Assembly: GCF_002245625.1 (NCBI RefSeq)
Contig: NZ_NOIG01000013.1
Location: 1 to 64,000 of the forward strand
Source of the DNA: Acidovorax kalamii
Lineage (GTDB): Bacteria > Pseudomonadota > Gammaproteobacteria > Burkholderiales > Burkholderiaceae_C
DNA: 64,000 bases
Direction of reading: 5' to 3'
Notes under the pieces: generated by a model
Database searches by the model: none
What the model saw: the letters and a program-made list of their open reading frames with translations, nothing else
Told to the model about the DNA's origin: nothing
Shown: positions 46,859 to 55,927 of the stretch, piece after piece
Layout: every line of letters begins with the position of its first letter
Numbering within the stretch: position 1 is the stretch's first letter
Made by a program: the position numbers and the translations under genes

Positions 46859-47633
46859 CCGGCGCGCTGCCCGAGGGGTGCGGCCCACGTGTTGCCCACT
46901 GCCGCACCTGCTCCACCACCCAGGCCGGGTCGTCCAGCGGCAGGTCGTGGCCTGCAAAGGGGTGCATGACCAGCGGCAGGTTCCACGCAGCGGCCAGCGC
47001 TTGCGAACACGCGCTGGCCACCAGCTGGTCATGGCGGCTGGCCAGCAGCAGCAAGGGGGGCAGCGGTGCGGTGGCCGGAGCCCGGTAGCGCGCGGCGGCC
47101 AGCAATTGGCGCAGCGCGTTGCGGCCCGACACCGGCCGCTGCCTGCGCACGGTGGCCCAGTGCGCCAACACCGGGGCGCGCGCTGCGGCCAGGTTGCTGG
47201 TCATCGCCAGCACCTGCTGCTCCACCGCTTCGGCCGGGCGGGCCAACAGCACCAGGCGCAGCAGGGCGCCGTAGTTCTGCGGGCGCAGCCGGTGGTAGAA
47301 CGGGCTGAACGGCCGCAGGCTGGTGTTGACCAGCACGCCACTCGCGATCTCCTCCGGCGCCCCCTGCGCCCACTCCACCGCCACCATGGCGCCCAGCGAC
47401 ATGGCCAGCAGGTGGTAAGGCGGCACCAGCCCGCGTGCCGCCAGATCGGCGCGGCAGGCCTGCACCATGCCCTGCACCGTGGTGGGCGAGGGCCTGTGGT
47501 GCCAGCAGCCGTTGCCGGGCAGGTCCACGGCCAGCACGGCATCGCCGGGCAGCGCCTGCTGGAGGTCGGCCACCAGCCCGCCCCAGTGGGCGGTTTCGCG
47601 GGTCAGACCGCGCAGCAGGATCCATTGGCGCAT
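46845..47633 (-). CDS. Alpha/beta hydrolase
   Basis: 262 residues. The nucleophile elbow is MSLGAMV (near 101-107) and the histidine is in FAGHDLPLDD, with VDLPGNGCW near 36-44. It begins 17 bases after the M14 peptidase stop on the same strand, so the two form an operon. The substrate is unknown; a role in processing products of the peptidase is only a guess. Start MRQWILLRG at 47633. Confidence 0.87.
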   Translation of the reverse strand: MRQWILLRGLTRETAHWGGLVADLQQALPGDAVLAVDLPGNGCWHHRPSPTTVQGMVQACRADLAARGLVPPYHLLAMSLGAMVAVEWAQGAPEEIASGVLVNTSLRPFSPFYHRLRPQNYGALLRLVLLARPAEAVEQQVLAMTSNLAAARAPVLAHWATVRRQRPVSGRNALRQLLAAARYRAPATAPLPPLLLLASRHDQLVASACSQALAAAWNLPLVMHPFAGHDLPLDDPAWVVEQVRQWATRGPHPSGSAPVTAA

Positions 47634-47649
47634 AGTGCAGCGCTCCGTT

Positions 47650-48654
47650 TCAGTACCAGGCCGCGAGCGCGTCGGCGCGGCGTTGTGCGCGCTGATCGGG
47701 CGCGGGCACCCAGCGTGCATGGCTGCAGGCCGCACGCGCCAGAAAGTCGAGCAGCGACAGGTGCCGCCGTAGCACGCGCTGCTGGCGGTGGTTGATGAGC
47801 GGGTTGAAGATGCCGTTGCGCGAGAACAGCTGGCGGGGGTTCTTCTTGATCCACAGCCACGAGCCCATCTCCAGCGTGAGCGGCAGGAAGGTGTGCGTGG
47901 GCAGGGTCTGGCAGGCTTGCAGGTACAGGTGGTCCCACAGGTCGCCATGCGCCAGGTACTGCGTGCTTTGCGGTTCGATGATGTACTGGTGGTGGCTGTG
48001 AGCCTGCAAAAAGATCTCTTGCAGCGCATGCAGCTCGGCCAGGTGCGCAATGGGTTTGCGCGTGTGCGCAAACGGAAACCACAGCCGGTCCTTCACGCCA
48101 AAGCCCGAGTGGCAGTCCAGCGCCATGCTGAAGGGCCGCGCCAGCAGCTGAGCCGTGGCCACCTCGCACAGCGCCTGGCTCTCGGCCTCCATGGGGTCGC
48201 CCAGGCGCCCCCGGTACCAGGGCAGGCCCGCGCTCACCCGCTGCCCACCCACCCACAGCGGCACGCGGTCCACGGCGTCCACCGGGGCGTTGCGCATCAG
48301 GTCCACGCCGCGCGGGTTGGCCCGCGTGGCCGACCACATGCCGCCCGGGTTGACGATGGGCATGAAGACCAGGCGCACCTGCTCCAGCTGCCGGTGCAGG
48401 GTGGTGTCCCATTGAAGGCGCATGACCACGTTCTGCAGGTAGGCGATGACCACCTCGGCCCCGATGCGCTCCAGCCCGTGCACGCCGCCAAAAAAGCCCA
48501 CCGCAGGCACATCCAGTGCCGGGTTGCCCACACCAACGGTGTAGACCGGAAACCGCTCGCCGGTGGCCACCTGCACCTGCCGCACCACCTGCACATCGAG
48601 ATGGGGCGCGCCCTGCTCCAGGATTTTTTCCAGTGCCAGAAGCTCGGGCAGCAT
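47650..48654 (-). CDS. M14-family zinc carboxypeptidase
   Basis: 334 residues. Zinc ligands H59 and E62 (HGLE) and H182 (DCHSGFG), with the catalytic base E262 (LTLEMGSW) and substrate arginine region NPRGVDLMRN at about 113-122. It lacks a signal peptide, so it is cytosolic. The family includes gamma-D-glutamyl-diaminopimelate peptidases and related cell-wall amidopeptidases. Start MLPELLALEK is supported by the family N-terminus. Confidence 0.88.
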   Translation of the reverse strand: MLPELLALEKILEQGAPHLDVQVVRQVQVATGERFPVYTVGVGNPALDVPAVGFFGGVHGLERIGAEVVIAYLQNVVMRLQWDTTLHRQLEQVRLVFMPIVNPGGMWSATRANPRGVDLMRNAPVDAVDRVPLWVGGQRVSAGLPWYRGRLGDPMEAESQALCEVATAQLLARPFSMALDCHSGFGVKDRLWFPFAHTRKPIAHLAELHALQEIFLQAHSHHQYIIEPQSTQYLAHGDLWDHLYLQACQTLPTHTFLPLTLEMGSWLWIKKNPRQLFSRNGIFNPLINHRQQRVLRRHLSLLDFLARAACSHARWVPAPDQRAQRRADALAAWY

Positions 48655-48858
48655 GTGCTGAGGGGTTTTTCAGAAGGGATGGCAAGGACTCACCGCAAGA
48701 GGATAGCGCCCGCCAGCACGCCCGGGTGGGCAAACAGGCGCGCGGCGGGGCCGCTGTTGGGTTCATGCGAACCGACGCAAAACCGTCACACAACGGCGGT
48801 AACTTGCCCGGCAGATCGCCACGGTCTTCCTTCAACCTCCCTACGAAAGAGGCGCACC

Positions 48859-49002
48859 ATGCTCTGGAAATTGCTCGGATTGCAGCGGCTGCTGGATCAG
48901 CTGTTCGATGAAGGGGGCTGGCTGAGCTTTGACCTGCCCCGCACCCACGAATGGGCGTGCGACGGAGCCTTTGACGATGCACCGGCCGCTGCGCAGGACT
49001 GA
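48859..49002 (+). CDS. Small hypothetical protein (47 residues)
   Basis: Starts MLWKLLGLQRLLDQLF with a GAAAGAGG ribosome-binding site eight bases upstream. A short amphipathic helix is followed by an acidic segment (HEWACDGAFDDAPAAAQD). It overlaps the next small gene by 26 bases. No family recognised; plausible because of the strong ribosome-binding site. Confidence 0.5.
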   Translation: MLWKLLGLQRLLDQLFDEGGWLSFDLPRTHEWACDGAFDDAPAAAQD

Positions 49003-49138
49003 GGCCTATCGCTGGGCCGTGGGCCGGGGCATGCTGGTGTGCGCCCTGGCCTGGGGGCTGGTGGAGCTGCTGGCGCTGCAGCGCTCGCGCTATCAGCAGT
49101 GGCGCCAGCGGCAGCAGGCCGCCATCCACCACCACTGA
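48977..49138 (+). CDS. Small membrane protein (53 residues)
   Basis: Encodes MHRPLRRTEAYRWAVGRGML and then a hydrophobic segment (about 20-34), ending in an arginine/glutamine-rich tail (LQRSRYQQWRQRQQAAIHHH). One predicted membrane helix with a positive cytoplasmic end. The reading frame overlaps the 47-residue gene by 26 bases, a possible coupled pair. No family recognised. Confidence 0.45.
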   Translation: MHRPLRRTEAYRWAVGRGMLVCALAWGLVELLALQRSRYQQWRQRQQAAIHHH

Positions 49139-49142
49139 GCAG

Positions 49143-49161
49143 GCCAGGCAGAAAGCCTGGC
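49143..49161. terminator. Hairpin between convergent genes
   Basis: A 7-bp perfect stem GCCAGGC/GCCTGGC with a 5-base AGAAA loop sits between the small membrane protein and the diguanylate cyclase, which converge here. There is no U tract, so function as a bidirectional terminator is uncertain. Confidence 0.35.
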
Positions 49162-49168
49162 AAGGCGC

Positions 49169-50917
49169 TCAGTCTGGCGACACTGAAGCGGCCACGGCCC
49201 GGTTACGCCCCGCATTCTTGGCCTGGTACATCGCCGCATCGGCAGCGGACAGCAGGGCATCCAGACCCCACCCCCCGTGGGCCGAGTCCGCAATCCCCAG
49301 GCTCACCGTCACGCGCACCTCGGGGTCGGCCACGCCCATCACCTGCGCTGCGGCCACCTTCTCACGCAGGCGATTGGCAAACTGCAGGCCCTGCTCCCGG
49401 TTGCAGTGGCTGAGCAGCAGCACAAACTCCTCGCCCCCAAAACGCGCCGCCAGATCGCCCTCGCGCAGTTCGGCGCGCACCACATCGGCCACCGCCAGCA
49501 GCGCCTTGTCGCCCGCAGCGTGGCCCAGGCTGTCGTTGAGCTGCTTGAACCAGTCCACATCCAGCACCAGCACAGCCATGTCAACGCCGTAGCGCGTGGC
49601 TTGCGCCAGGGCGGTGCGCGCCTGGGTGATGAAGGCACGGCGGTTGGGCAGGCCCGTGAGGTAGTCGGTTTCGGACTGCTCCCTGAGCTGCTCGATGAGC
49701 AGGTCGCGCTCGCGCTCCAGGTCCTGGCGCCGGCGGGTCTGGCCCTGCAGCGCGCGCACCGCACCGATGACCGCCGACATCTCGTCGTCGGCCAGGGGGA
49801 CGGGCAAAGGCGCCTGCAGGTCGTTGTTGGCCAGCGCTTTCAGGGCCCGCGTGGTCTTGGCCAAGGGCTGCAGCACGCGGTGCTGGATCACATACAGCGC
49901 ACCGCCCAGCACCAGCAGCAGCGCCCCGGAGCCCGCCAGCGCCCAGACCAGCACCCGCAGCGCGCGCTGGTGTTCCTGCTGCGCGCGGTCGCGGGCCTGG
50001 GCCAGCAGCGCATCGCGCAGCGCCAGGATGGGGTTCATCTCGGGCACATACAGGGCCGCGAACTCGGCGGCCGACAGGCCGTAGTGGCCCTCCCCATCGC
50101 CCTGCGCCAGCACCTGGCCCAGCAGCGCCTGCGCCACGCCAAAGTACCTCGCCTCCACCGTGCTCCACGCCTGCGACACCGCTTGGGCCTCATCCGGCAG
50201 CTGCAGCCGCAGCTCTACCAGCGTGCGCAACTGCGCAATGCGCCCCCGCGTCTCGTCAATGGCTCGGCGCTCGGCCGCAGAAAACGGCTGCGCCTTGACC
50301 AAGGCCGCCGTGAAGTGGGAGCCCAGCAGGCCTGCGTATTCGCGCAGCGCTGCGGCCAGGCGCGCGCCCTGCACATCGTCGCCCAGCGCGGGGTAGGCGT
50401 GCTGGGCGGCACTGGCCAGTGGGTTGGTCACCGGCGACAGCAGGGGCACCACGGCCACCATGCCCTGCACAGCGTCGCGGATGGCCTCGGCCGAGCGCTG
50501 CGCTTGCGGCAGCGCCAGCACCTGGTCCACATCTGCGCGGGCCTGTACCAGCGCGCTGCGCGCGGTCTGAAGGCTTTGCACCAGATGGATGCCGTCGGCG
50601 GTAGAACGGGGTGCGGCCGCCACGGCCTGCCGCAGGGCCTCGAACGCCTGGTCGGTACGCGCCCGCGCCTCCTGCAACGCCTGGGCGCGCTGCTGCGCCA
50701 TGGGCAAGGCATCGCCCAGCGCACCGTTGGTGGGCCCACGTTCGCGCGACACCATCTCCACCGCCACCAGCCCGCGTCGCAGCTGCTCCAGCAAGCGCAA
50801 ACTTTCCGACGCCTTGTGCACCGATTGCCATTCGGTGGTGGCCAGGCGCCCCACCAGCACCATCGTGGCCACCAGAACCAGGGCCCCCAGCAGGTGGAGC
50901 ATTCGACTGAGTTGCAT
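49169..50917 (-). CDS. Membrane diguanylate cyclase with sensory N-terminal region
   Basis: 582 residues. The N-terminal membrane helix (about 6-26) is followed by a periplasmic helical sensor of nitrate-sensor-like appearance (RERGPTNGALGD), a second membrane helix near 345-370, a HAMP-like linker and a GGDEF domain. The active site reads GGEEF at 494-498, and an intact RxxD inhibition site (REGD, 485-488) sits five residues upstream, so it should make c-di-GMP with product inhibition. c-di-GMP controls LapD/LapG-type adhesin release in other species, a possible link to the adhesin at the left edge. Start MQLSRMLHLL. Confidence 0.92.
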   Translation of the reverse strand: MQLSRMLHLLGALVLVATMVLVGRLATTEWQSVHKASESLRLLEQLRRGLVAVEMVSRERGPTNGALGDALPMAQQRAQALQEARARTDQAFEALRQAVAAAPRSTADGIHLVQSLQTARSALVQARADVDQVLALPQAQRSAEAIRDAVQGMVAVVPLLSPVTNPLASAAQHAYPALGDDVQGARLAAALREYAGLLGSHFTAALVKAQPFSAAERRAIDETRGRIAQLRTLVELRLQLPDEAQAVSQAWSTVEARYFGVAQALLGQVLAQGDGEGHYGLSAAEFAALYVPEMNPILALRDALLAQARDRAQQEHQRALRVLVWALAGSGALLLVLGGALYVIQHRVLQPLAKTTRALKALANNDLQAPLPVPLADDEMSAVIGAVRALQGQTRRRQDLERERDLLIEQLREQSETDYLTGLPNRRAFITQARTALAQATRYGVDMAVLVLDVDWFKQLNDSLGHAAGDKALLAVADVVRAELREGDLAARFGGEEFVLLLSHCNREQGLQFANRLREKVAAAQVMGVADPEVRVTVSLGIADSAHGGWGLDALLSAADAAMYQAKNAGRNRAVAASVSPD

Positions 50918-51304
50918 GAACAAACAAGCGCTTTGCGGGCACCACACCAGAAAAGGAAAGCTGCACCAGGCAGCACAGGAAAGGCCGCCCCTGCGCGCTG
51001 CGGCCTGCCGGGATTGTATGAAGGCTGGTCTGGCAGACCTTTCCCGGGCGGCCGTGGACTGCTGTGGCCCGGGCCACCAGGCGCTCCGAGGCATCTGCTT
51101 GTGTGCGTTCAACACACCTCGGCACTGCCCCCCAAACCCCCAGTGCGGCCCACACCATGCCCCTCGGCACAGGGCCATGCAGAAGCCTCAGACACCGGCA
51201 GGACATGCCCTCTATCGGTCTGGGCGTTCTCGCACCTAAAATCACGCAGGCTCTCGACAAATCGGAGAGGGCCGATCGCAATCCAAACCAACGAAGAAAC
51301 AATC
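50918..51304. other. 387-base intergenic region, divergent promoters
   Basis: Lies between the divergent starts of the diguanylate cyclase and the HU-like gene, so it should contain both promoters. Reading frames here are out of phase with any family. No RNA structure or repeat is clear to me; a GAGGGCC stretch near 51265 precedes the HU-like gene. Confidence 0.45.
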
Positions 51305-51760
51305 ATGGCAACTGCAAAGAAAGCTCCAGCACCCGCAAAGAAAGCCGCCGTCAAGGCCGCAGCACCCGCAGCCAAAAAGGCTGCTCCCGCCAAGAAGGCC
51401 GCAGCCCCCGCTGCCAAGCCTGCAGCAGCGGCCCCCGCAGCGCTCAAGCCCATCAAGACGGCTTTCAACAAGACCACGCTGGTAGCCCATCTGGCCGAGC
51501 AATCGGGCGTGGAACCCAAGGCCGCCAAGGCCGTGCTGGCAGCCCTCGAAGCCGCCATCCTGGGCTCCGTGCACAAGAAGGGCTCTGGCGAATTCACGCT
51601 GCCCGGCGTGCTGAAGATCGGCCTGCAGCAAGTGCCTGCCAAGAAGAAGCGCTTCGGCAAGGACCCCTTCACCGGTGAAGAGCGCTGGTTCCCCGCCAAG
51701 CCCGCATCGGTCAAGATCAAGACCCGCGCGCTGAAGAAGCTCAAGGACGCAACGGCCTGA
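51305..51760 (+). CDS. HU-family DNA-binding protein with Lys/Ala-rich N-terminal tail
   Basis: 151 residues: an N-terminal low-complexity tail of AKKA and APAAKK repeats (about 1-48), then an HU/IHF-like domain (about 50-145) with FNKTTLVAHLAEQSGVEPKA and the DNA-arm region PAKKKRFGKDPFTGEERWFPAKP. The tail resembles histone H1-type C-terminal sequences, here attached at the N-terminus of an HU fold, a form known in some betaproteobacteria. It probably compacts DNA or tunes gene expression. Confidence 0.9.
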   Translation: MATAKKAPAPAKKAAVKAAAPAAKKAAPAKKAAAPAAKPAAAAPAALKPIKTAFNKTTLVAHLAEQSGVEPKAAKAVLAALEAAILGSVHKKGSGEFTLPGVLKIGLQQVPAKKKRFGKDPFTGEERWFPAKPASVKIKTRALKKLKDATA

Positions 51761-51777
51761 TAAGGCCTTTGGTTCTT

Positions 51778-51820
51778 GCAGGCCGTACCGGCCTGCGTGC
51801 ATGGGCCCTGCCCCATGCAC
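51778..51820 (+). terminator. Two tandem hairpins after the HU-like gene
   Basis: A 7-bp stem GCAGGCC/GGCCTGC (51778-51796) is followed at once by a 9-bp stem GTGCATGGG/CCCATGCAC (51797-51820). The convergent ligase gene ends just downstream, so the pair may terminate transcription from both sides. The U tract is poor. Confidence 0.45.
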
Positions 51821-51847
51821 GCCTCCCCCGCCCCTCTCCCCGGACAG

Positions 51848-53647
51848 TCAGCCGGTGATCACACCCGCAGCAGCGGGTTCGGCGTAGAGCGCAGCCACCG
51901 CTGCTGCGCGGCGTGACAACACAGCCCCCTGGTTGATATAGCCCTTGTCGGTGATTTCCCCCGCGTCAGCATCGGGCGGCTCCCGCATCACCAGCGCCCG
52001 TGTGGGGCATTGTGAAGACCCCGCGCCCGCATTGCGCCGCGCATGCATCAGCGCGCGCAAGGCCGCTTCCAGCCTGCCCGTATCGGCCACACCGGCTGCC
52101 GATGGGAACACCAGCATCCCCACCTCGTCGCGGTTGTGGCCCGTGAGCACGATGTCCTGCACCAGCGGCGCAAGCTGCGACACCAGCTCCACCCGCAATG
52201 TGCCCACCGACACCCAGCTGCCGCTGGACAGCTTGAAATCTTCGGCCACGCGCCCGTTGAACACCACGCCCCGCTCGGGCCGGTCGGCGTCGGCCAGATA
52301 GCCTGCGTCGCCAATGCGGTAGTAGCCCTCGCTGTCGAAAGCAGCGACGGTTTCGCTGGGCGCGTTGCGGTAGCCCGCAAACACCGAAACACCTTTGACC
52401 CGCATCTCCAGCTTGCCGCCGTTGGGCACCAGCTTGAGTTCCAGCCCTGGCAGCGGCGCGCCAATGCAGCCCGCACCCTCCAGGCGCCAGTGGGCGGTGG
52501 TCACGGCGGGTGCGGTTTCGGTGGCACCCCACGAGGTAGTCAGCCACAGGGGCCGTGCCGGACGCACCCGGTGGGCCAGCGTCTCCAGTCGCTGCCAGGT
52601 GGAGGGGGCCAGTGCGGCCGCCGCATAAAAGGCCAGACGCACACGAGCCAGCACCTGCGCGGCCAGGGCGTCATCGGCCTCCAGAAACGGCAGCAGCATG
52701 TCGAAACCCCGGGGCACATTGAAGAGCATGGTGGGCTGCACGTCGCGCAGGTTGCGCACGGTTTTGTCGATGAGCCCCGGCACCGGTCGGCCTTCGTCAA
52801 TGTAGAGCGTGCCACCGTGGCACAGCACCATGTTCAGGTTGTGATTGCCACCGAAGGTATGGCTCCAGGGCAGCCAATCGACCAGCACCGGCTTTTCGTG
52901 GGCCAGAAAGCGCCAAGTTTGGGCCATCATCTGCTGGTTGGCACACAGCATGCGGTGGGTGTTGATGACCACCTTGGGCCGCCCGGTGGAGCCGGAGGTG
53001 AGCAGGTACTTGGCATGGCCATCGGCGTCCAGCGCTTCAAACGCCTCGCGCACGGCAGGTGTCTCCTGCCCGCGCTGCAGCTGCTCAAACGCCAGCGCGC
53101 CTGCACAGCGGTCGGCATGGCGGCTGAAGACCTTCACCACCTCACCGCCGTAACCGGCCAGCGCTGACGCGTAGACCTGCGCATCGGAGGCGTAGACCAG
53201 GCTGGGCTCCAGCACCGCCAGCATGCTGTGCAAGCGGCTAGGGTCCTGGGAGCGCGCGTAGGCGCTGGACATGGAGCAGGGTGTGATGCCCACATGCATG
53301 GCCGCCAGCATGAGCACCGCGTGATCCACCGCGTTGTCGGACAGGATGGCAATGGGGCGCCCGGCGGGCAGCTTCAGGTCCAGCAGCGACTGGGCCACCG
53401 CACCCACTTCGCGGCGCAGTTGTGCGTAGCTCAGGCCGCGCCATTGCTCGACGCCCGCATCGCGCTCGGCCAGGGCCAGCGTGTCGGGCGTCTCCTGCGC
53501 CCAGCGTTCCAGCCATTCGCCCACACAGCGGGCATAGGGGCGCAGGGCCTCGGGGGAGCGCAGCGTGAACGCGCCATCGTCCAGGGACCGGCGCAGCGTG
53601 CGCGGCGGCGCGATCTGGTCTTCGTCGTCAAGGAATGCAGGGTGCAT
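51848..53647 (-). CDS. fcs: Feruloyl-CoA synthase-like acyl-CoA ligase
   Basis: 599 residues, near the usual 600-630 of feruloyl-CoA synthases. The AMP-binding motif [18 protein letters not shown] is at about 213-230, with [23 protein letters not shown] and a C-terminal [14 protein letters not shown]. The enzyme would activate hydroxycinnamic acids or related arylpropenoates with CoA. It ends an operon whose earlier genes are a 3-hydroxyacyl-CoA dehydrogenase and a binding protein, suggesting CoA-dependent side-chain oxidation; no hydratase or thiolase is visible here. Confidence 0.85.
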   Translation of the reverse strand: MHPAFLDDEDQIAPPRTLRRSLDDGAFTLRSPEALRPYARCVGEWLERWAQETPDTLALAERDAGVEQWRGLSYAQLRREVGAVAQSLLDLKLPAGRPIAILSDNAVDHAVLMLAAMHVGITPCSMSSAYARSQDPSRLHSMLAVLEPSLVYASDAQVYASALAGYGGEVVKVFSRHADRCAGALAFEQLQRGQETPAVREAFEALDADGHAKYLLTSGSTGRPKVVINTHRMLCANQQMMAQTWRFLAHEKPVLVDWLPWSHTFGGNHNLNMVLCHGGTLYIDEGRPVPGLIDKTVRNLRDVQPTMLFNVPRGFDMLLPFLEADDALAAQVLARVRLAFYAAAALAPSTWQRLETLAHRVRPARPLWLTTSWGATETAPAVTTAHWRLEGAGCIGAPLPGLELKLVPNGGKLEMRVKGVSVFAGYRNAPSETVAAFDSEGYYRIGDAGYLADADRPERGVVFNGRVAEDFKLSSGSWVSVGTLRVELVSQLAPLVQDIVLTGHNRDEVGMLVFPSAAGVADTGRLEAALRALMHARRNAGAGSSQCPTRALVMREPPDADAGEITDKGYINQGAVLSRRAAAVAALYAEPAAAGVITG

Positions 53648-53686
53648 GGTGTTGTCTCGGAGGATTTTTTCTGTGTGCAGGGCGCA

Positions 53687-54628
53687 TCAGTCCAGCGCAC
53701 CCGACGATTGCTTGGCGCGCAGCAGCTCGATCAGCAGCGCATCGCGCGCGCGGGCCAGCTCAGTGGCTTGCCGCGTGCCCAACGCCTGCGCCACCCCTTC
53801 GACCACCTGGTGTTGCAGGGCCGCATCCATGGACGGGGCCCCCAGGTCGCGCCACCAGTCCTCGATGGGCCCGCCCAGGTGGGCCAGCAGGTGCGCAATG
53901 CCGCCCTCGCCGCCCGACAGGTGCAGATTCATGAACGGCCCCATCAGCGCCCACCGCAGGCCGGGGCCCTGGGCGATGGCGGTGTCGATGTCGCTGACGG
54001 TGGCTACGCCCTCGTTCACCAAATGAAAGGCTTCGCGCCAGAGCGCGGCTTGGAGGCGGTTGGCAATGTGCCCCTTGATCTCTCGCCGCACCTGGATGGG
54101 GCGCTTGCCAATGTGGGCGTAGAACGCCATCGCCTGCACCACAGCCTCGGGCTCCGTTTGCTGGCCGCCGCCTACCTCCACCAGCGGAATCAGGTGCGGC
54201 GGGTTGAACGGGTGGCCCAGCACCACCCGCTCAGGCCGCGCGCAGGCTTGCTGGATGTCGCTGATGGCCAGGCCCGAGGTGCTGGATGCCAGGATCGCGT
54301 GGGCAGGCGCTGCCGCATCCATGCGGCGAAACAGCTCCACCTTGGCGTCCAGCCGCTCCGGCCCGTTCTCCTGCACAAAGTCGGCCTGCGCCAGCGCGTC
54401 CTCCAGCCGGTCATGCCAACGCAGGCGATCCAGGTGGGCTCCGTCCGCCAGCCCCTGGCGCGACAAAGCCTCCCAGTGCGCGGCCACAGCCGCACGCAGG
54501 CGCTCCTGCGCGCCTGGCGACGGGTCCCAGGCATCCACGTCCAGACCACGCGCCAAGAAGTACGCGGCCCAGCTCGCGCCGATGACACCGGTGGCCACCA
54601 CGGCCACGCGCTTCACAGTCAGATCCAT
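53687..54628 (-). CDS. 3-hydroxyacyl-CoA (or carnitine) dehydrogenase-like protein
   Basis: 313 residues: N-terminal Rossmann domain with VVATGVIGASWA (about 10-21) where GxGxxG is expected, and a C-terminal 6PGDH-type helical domain containing HPFNPPHLIPLVE (about 138-150). The family oxidises 3-hydroxyacyl-CoA or carnitine with NAD. The first motif glycine is replaced by alanine, so cofactor binding may differ. Position between the ligase and the binding protein suggests oxidation of an arylacyl-CoA side chain. Confidence 0.87.
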   Translation of the reverse strand: MDLTVKRVAVVATGVIGASWAAYFLARGLDVDAWDPSPGAQERLRAAVAAHWEALSRQGLADGAHLDRLRWHDRLEDALAQADFVQENGPERLDAKVELFRRMDAAAPAHAILASSTSGLAISDIQQACARPERVVLGHPFNPPHLIPLVEVGGGQQTEPEAVVQAMAFYAHIGKRPIQVRREIKGHIANRLQAALWREAFHLVNEGVATVSDIDTAIAQGPGLRWALMGPFMNLHLSGGEGGIAHLLAHLGGPIEDWWRDLGAPSMDAALQHQVVEGVAQALGTRQATELARARDALLIELLRAKQSSGALD

Positions 54629-54648
54629 GCGATGGGTTCCTCGTGCGA

Positions 54649-55650
54649 TCAAGACTCAGCCGTGAAGCCGACCTTCTTGACAAGCGGGCCCCAGCGCTCG
54701 AACTCGGCTTGCTGCGATGCCTGCATCTCGCCGGGGGTGGAACCCTTGGCGATCAGCCCCACCACGGCCAGGCTGTCGATGACGGCCTTTTCCTTGATGG
54801 CAGCGTTGATGGCCGCGTTGGCGGCCGCCACCACGGCAGCGGGCGTGCGGGCCGGGGCGTAGAAGCCAAACCATTCCTCGGTCGTGAGCTCTGGAAAGCC
54901 CTGCTCGGCAAACGTGGGCACCTCGGGTGAGAACGGGGAGCGCGCCTGGCCCGAAGTCGCAATCAGCCGCAGTTTTCCGGCCTTGTGGTTGGGGATGAAA
55001 TCGCCGCTGGGCGTGACCATGGAGGCGATCTGCCCACCCACCACATCCGTGACGCCCGGGATGGAGCCCCGGTAAGGCACATGCTTGAGTTCCACCCCGT
55101 TATTCAGCCCCAGCAGAGCGCCAATGAAGTGCGGCGTGGAGCCTGCTGCGGGCGAGCCGTAGTTGGCCAGCACCGGATTGGCCTTGGCCCAGGCCAGGAA
55201 GTCCTTCACCGTTTTGACCGACGCTGGCACCAGCGGCCCCACAGCCAGACCATGGTGCATCACCGCAGCAATCGACACCGGCACGAAGTCCTTCACGGGG
55301 TCGTAGCTCAGCTTGCTGTAGATGTGGGGATAGATCGATGTACACGAGAACGGCGAGAGCGTAAGCACAGAGCCGTCCGCAGGAGCCCCCTTGAGCGACT
55401 CCAGCGCAATGCGTCCACCTGCGCCGGGCTTGTTCTCCACCACAGCAGGGTTGCGCGTGTAGGGCGAGCCTGCCAGCTTCTCGCCCACCCGGCGCGCCAC
55501 GCTGTCCCCTGCACTGCCCGCCGGAAATCCGTAGAGGACCTTGACCTGATCCAGCGCCTGGGCCTGGGCCTGCGCAGCGAGGGGCGACAGGGCTGCCAGC
55601 GCCGCTGCGCTGCCCATTTGGTTCATGAAGTGGCGGCGTGTGTACATCAT
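54649..55650 (-). CDS. Bug-family tripartite tricarboxylate transporter binding protein (TctC)
   Basis: 333 residues with a twin-arginine-like signal peptide (YTRRHFMNQMGSAAALAALS, then cleavage after AQA) and the Bug fold: KVLYGFPAGSAGDSVARRVG, NKPGAGGRIALESLKGAPAD. Bug proteins bind carboxylates and aromatic acids in the periplasm; the TctAB membrane pair is absent, as is common in Burkholderiales. First gene of the ligase/dehydrogenase operon, so it may capture that pathway's substrate. Start MMYTRRHF at 55650. Confidence 0.92.
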   Translation of the reverse strand: MMYTRRHFMNQMGSAAALAALSPLAAQAQAQALDQVKVLYGFPAGSAGDSVARRVGEKLAGSPYTRNPAVVENKPGAGGRIALESLKGAPADGSVLTLSPFSCTSIYPHIYSKLSYDPVKDFVPVSIAAVMHHGLAVGPLVPASVKTVKDFLAWAKANPVLANYGSPAAGSTPHFIGALLGLNNGVELKHVPYRGSIPGVTDVVGGQIASMVTPSGDFIPNHKAGKLRLIATSGQARSPFSPEVPTFAEQGFPELTTEEWFGFYAPARTPAAVVAAANAAINAAIKEKAVIDSLAVVGLIAKGSTPGEMQASQQAEFERWGPLVKKVGFTAES

Positions 55651-55927
55651 CCTGTGTCTCCTGCGGGTGGTTTGTTGTGGCGATGAAAAGAGGTGCGGCT
55701 CAGTGGTGCACCAACGCGGATCTGGCGGCCGACAGGCCACGCCCTGAGCCAAGGGCTGTGGTGTCAAAGACCTTGCGTTGGGTCATCACGGTGCGTAACG
55801 GAAAATGCCAGTGCTGCAGATTATTTTTTCCCGACCCCGCCCATTCAGTCATCCCGACGACATTTGGACTCAGGGTATACGTGGGTCTGCCTTTTGAACG
55901 GTGCAGCACACAGGAGAATGCCCCACC

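Noticed and set aside
49143..49161. A strong rho-independent terminator.
   Set aside because: The stem is perfect but there is no U tract on either strand, so it is listed only as a low-confidence hairpin.
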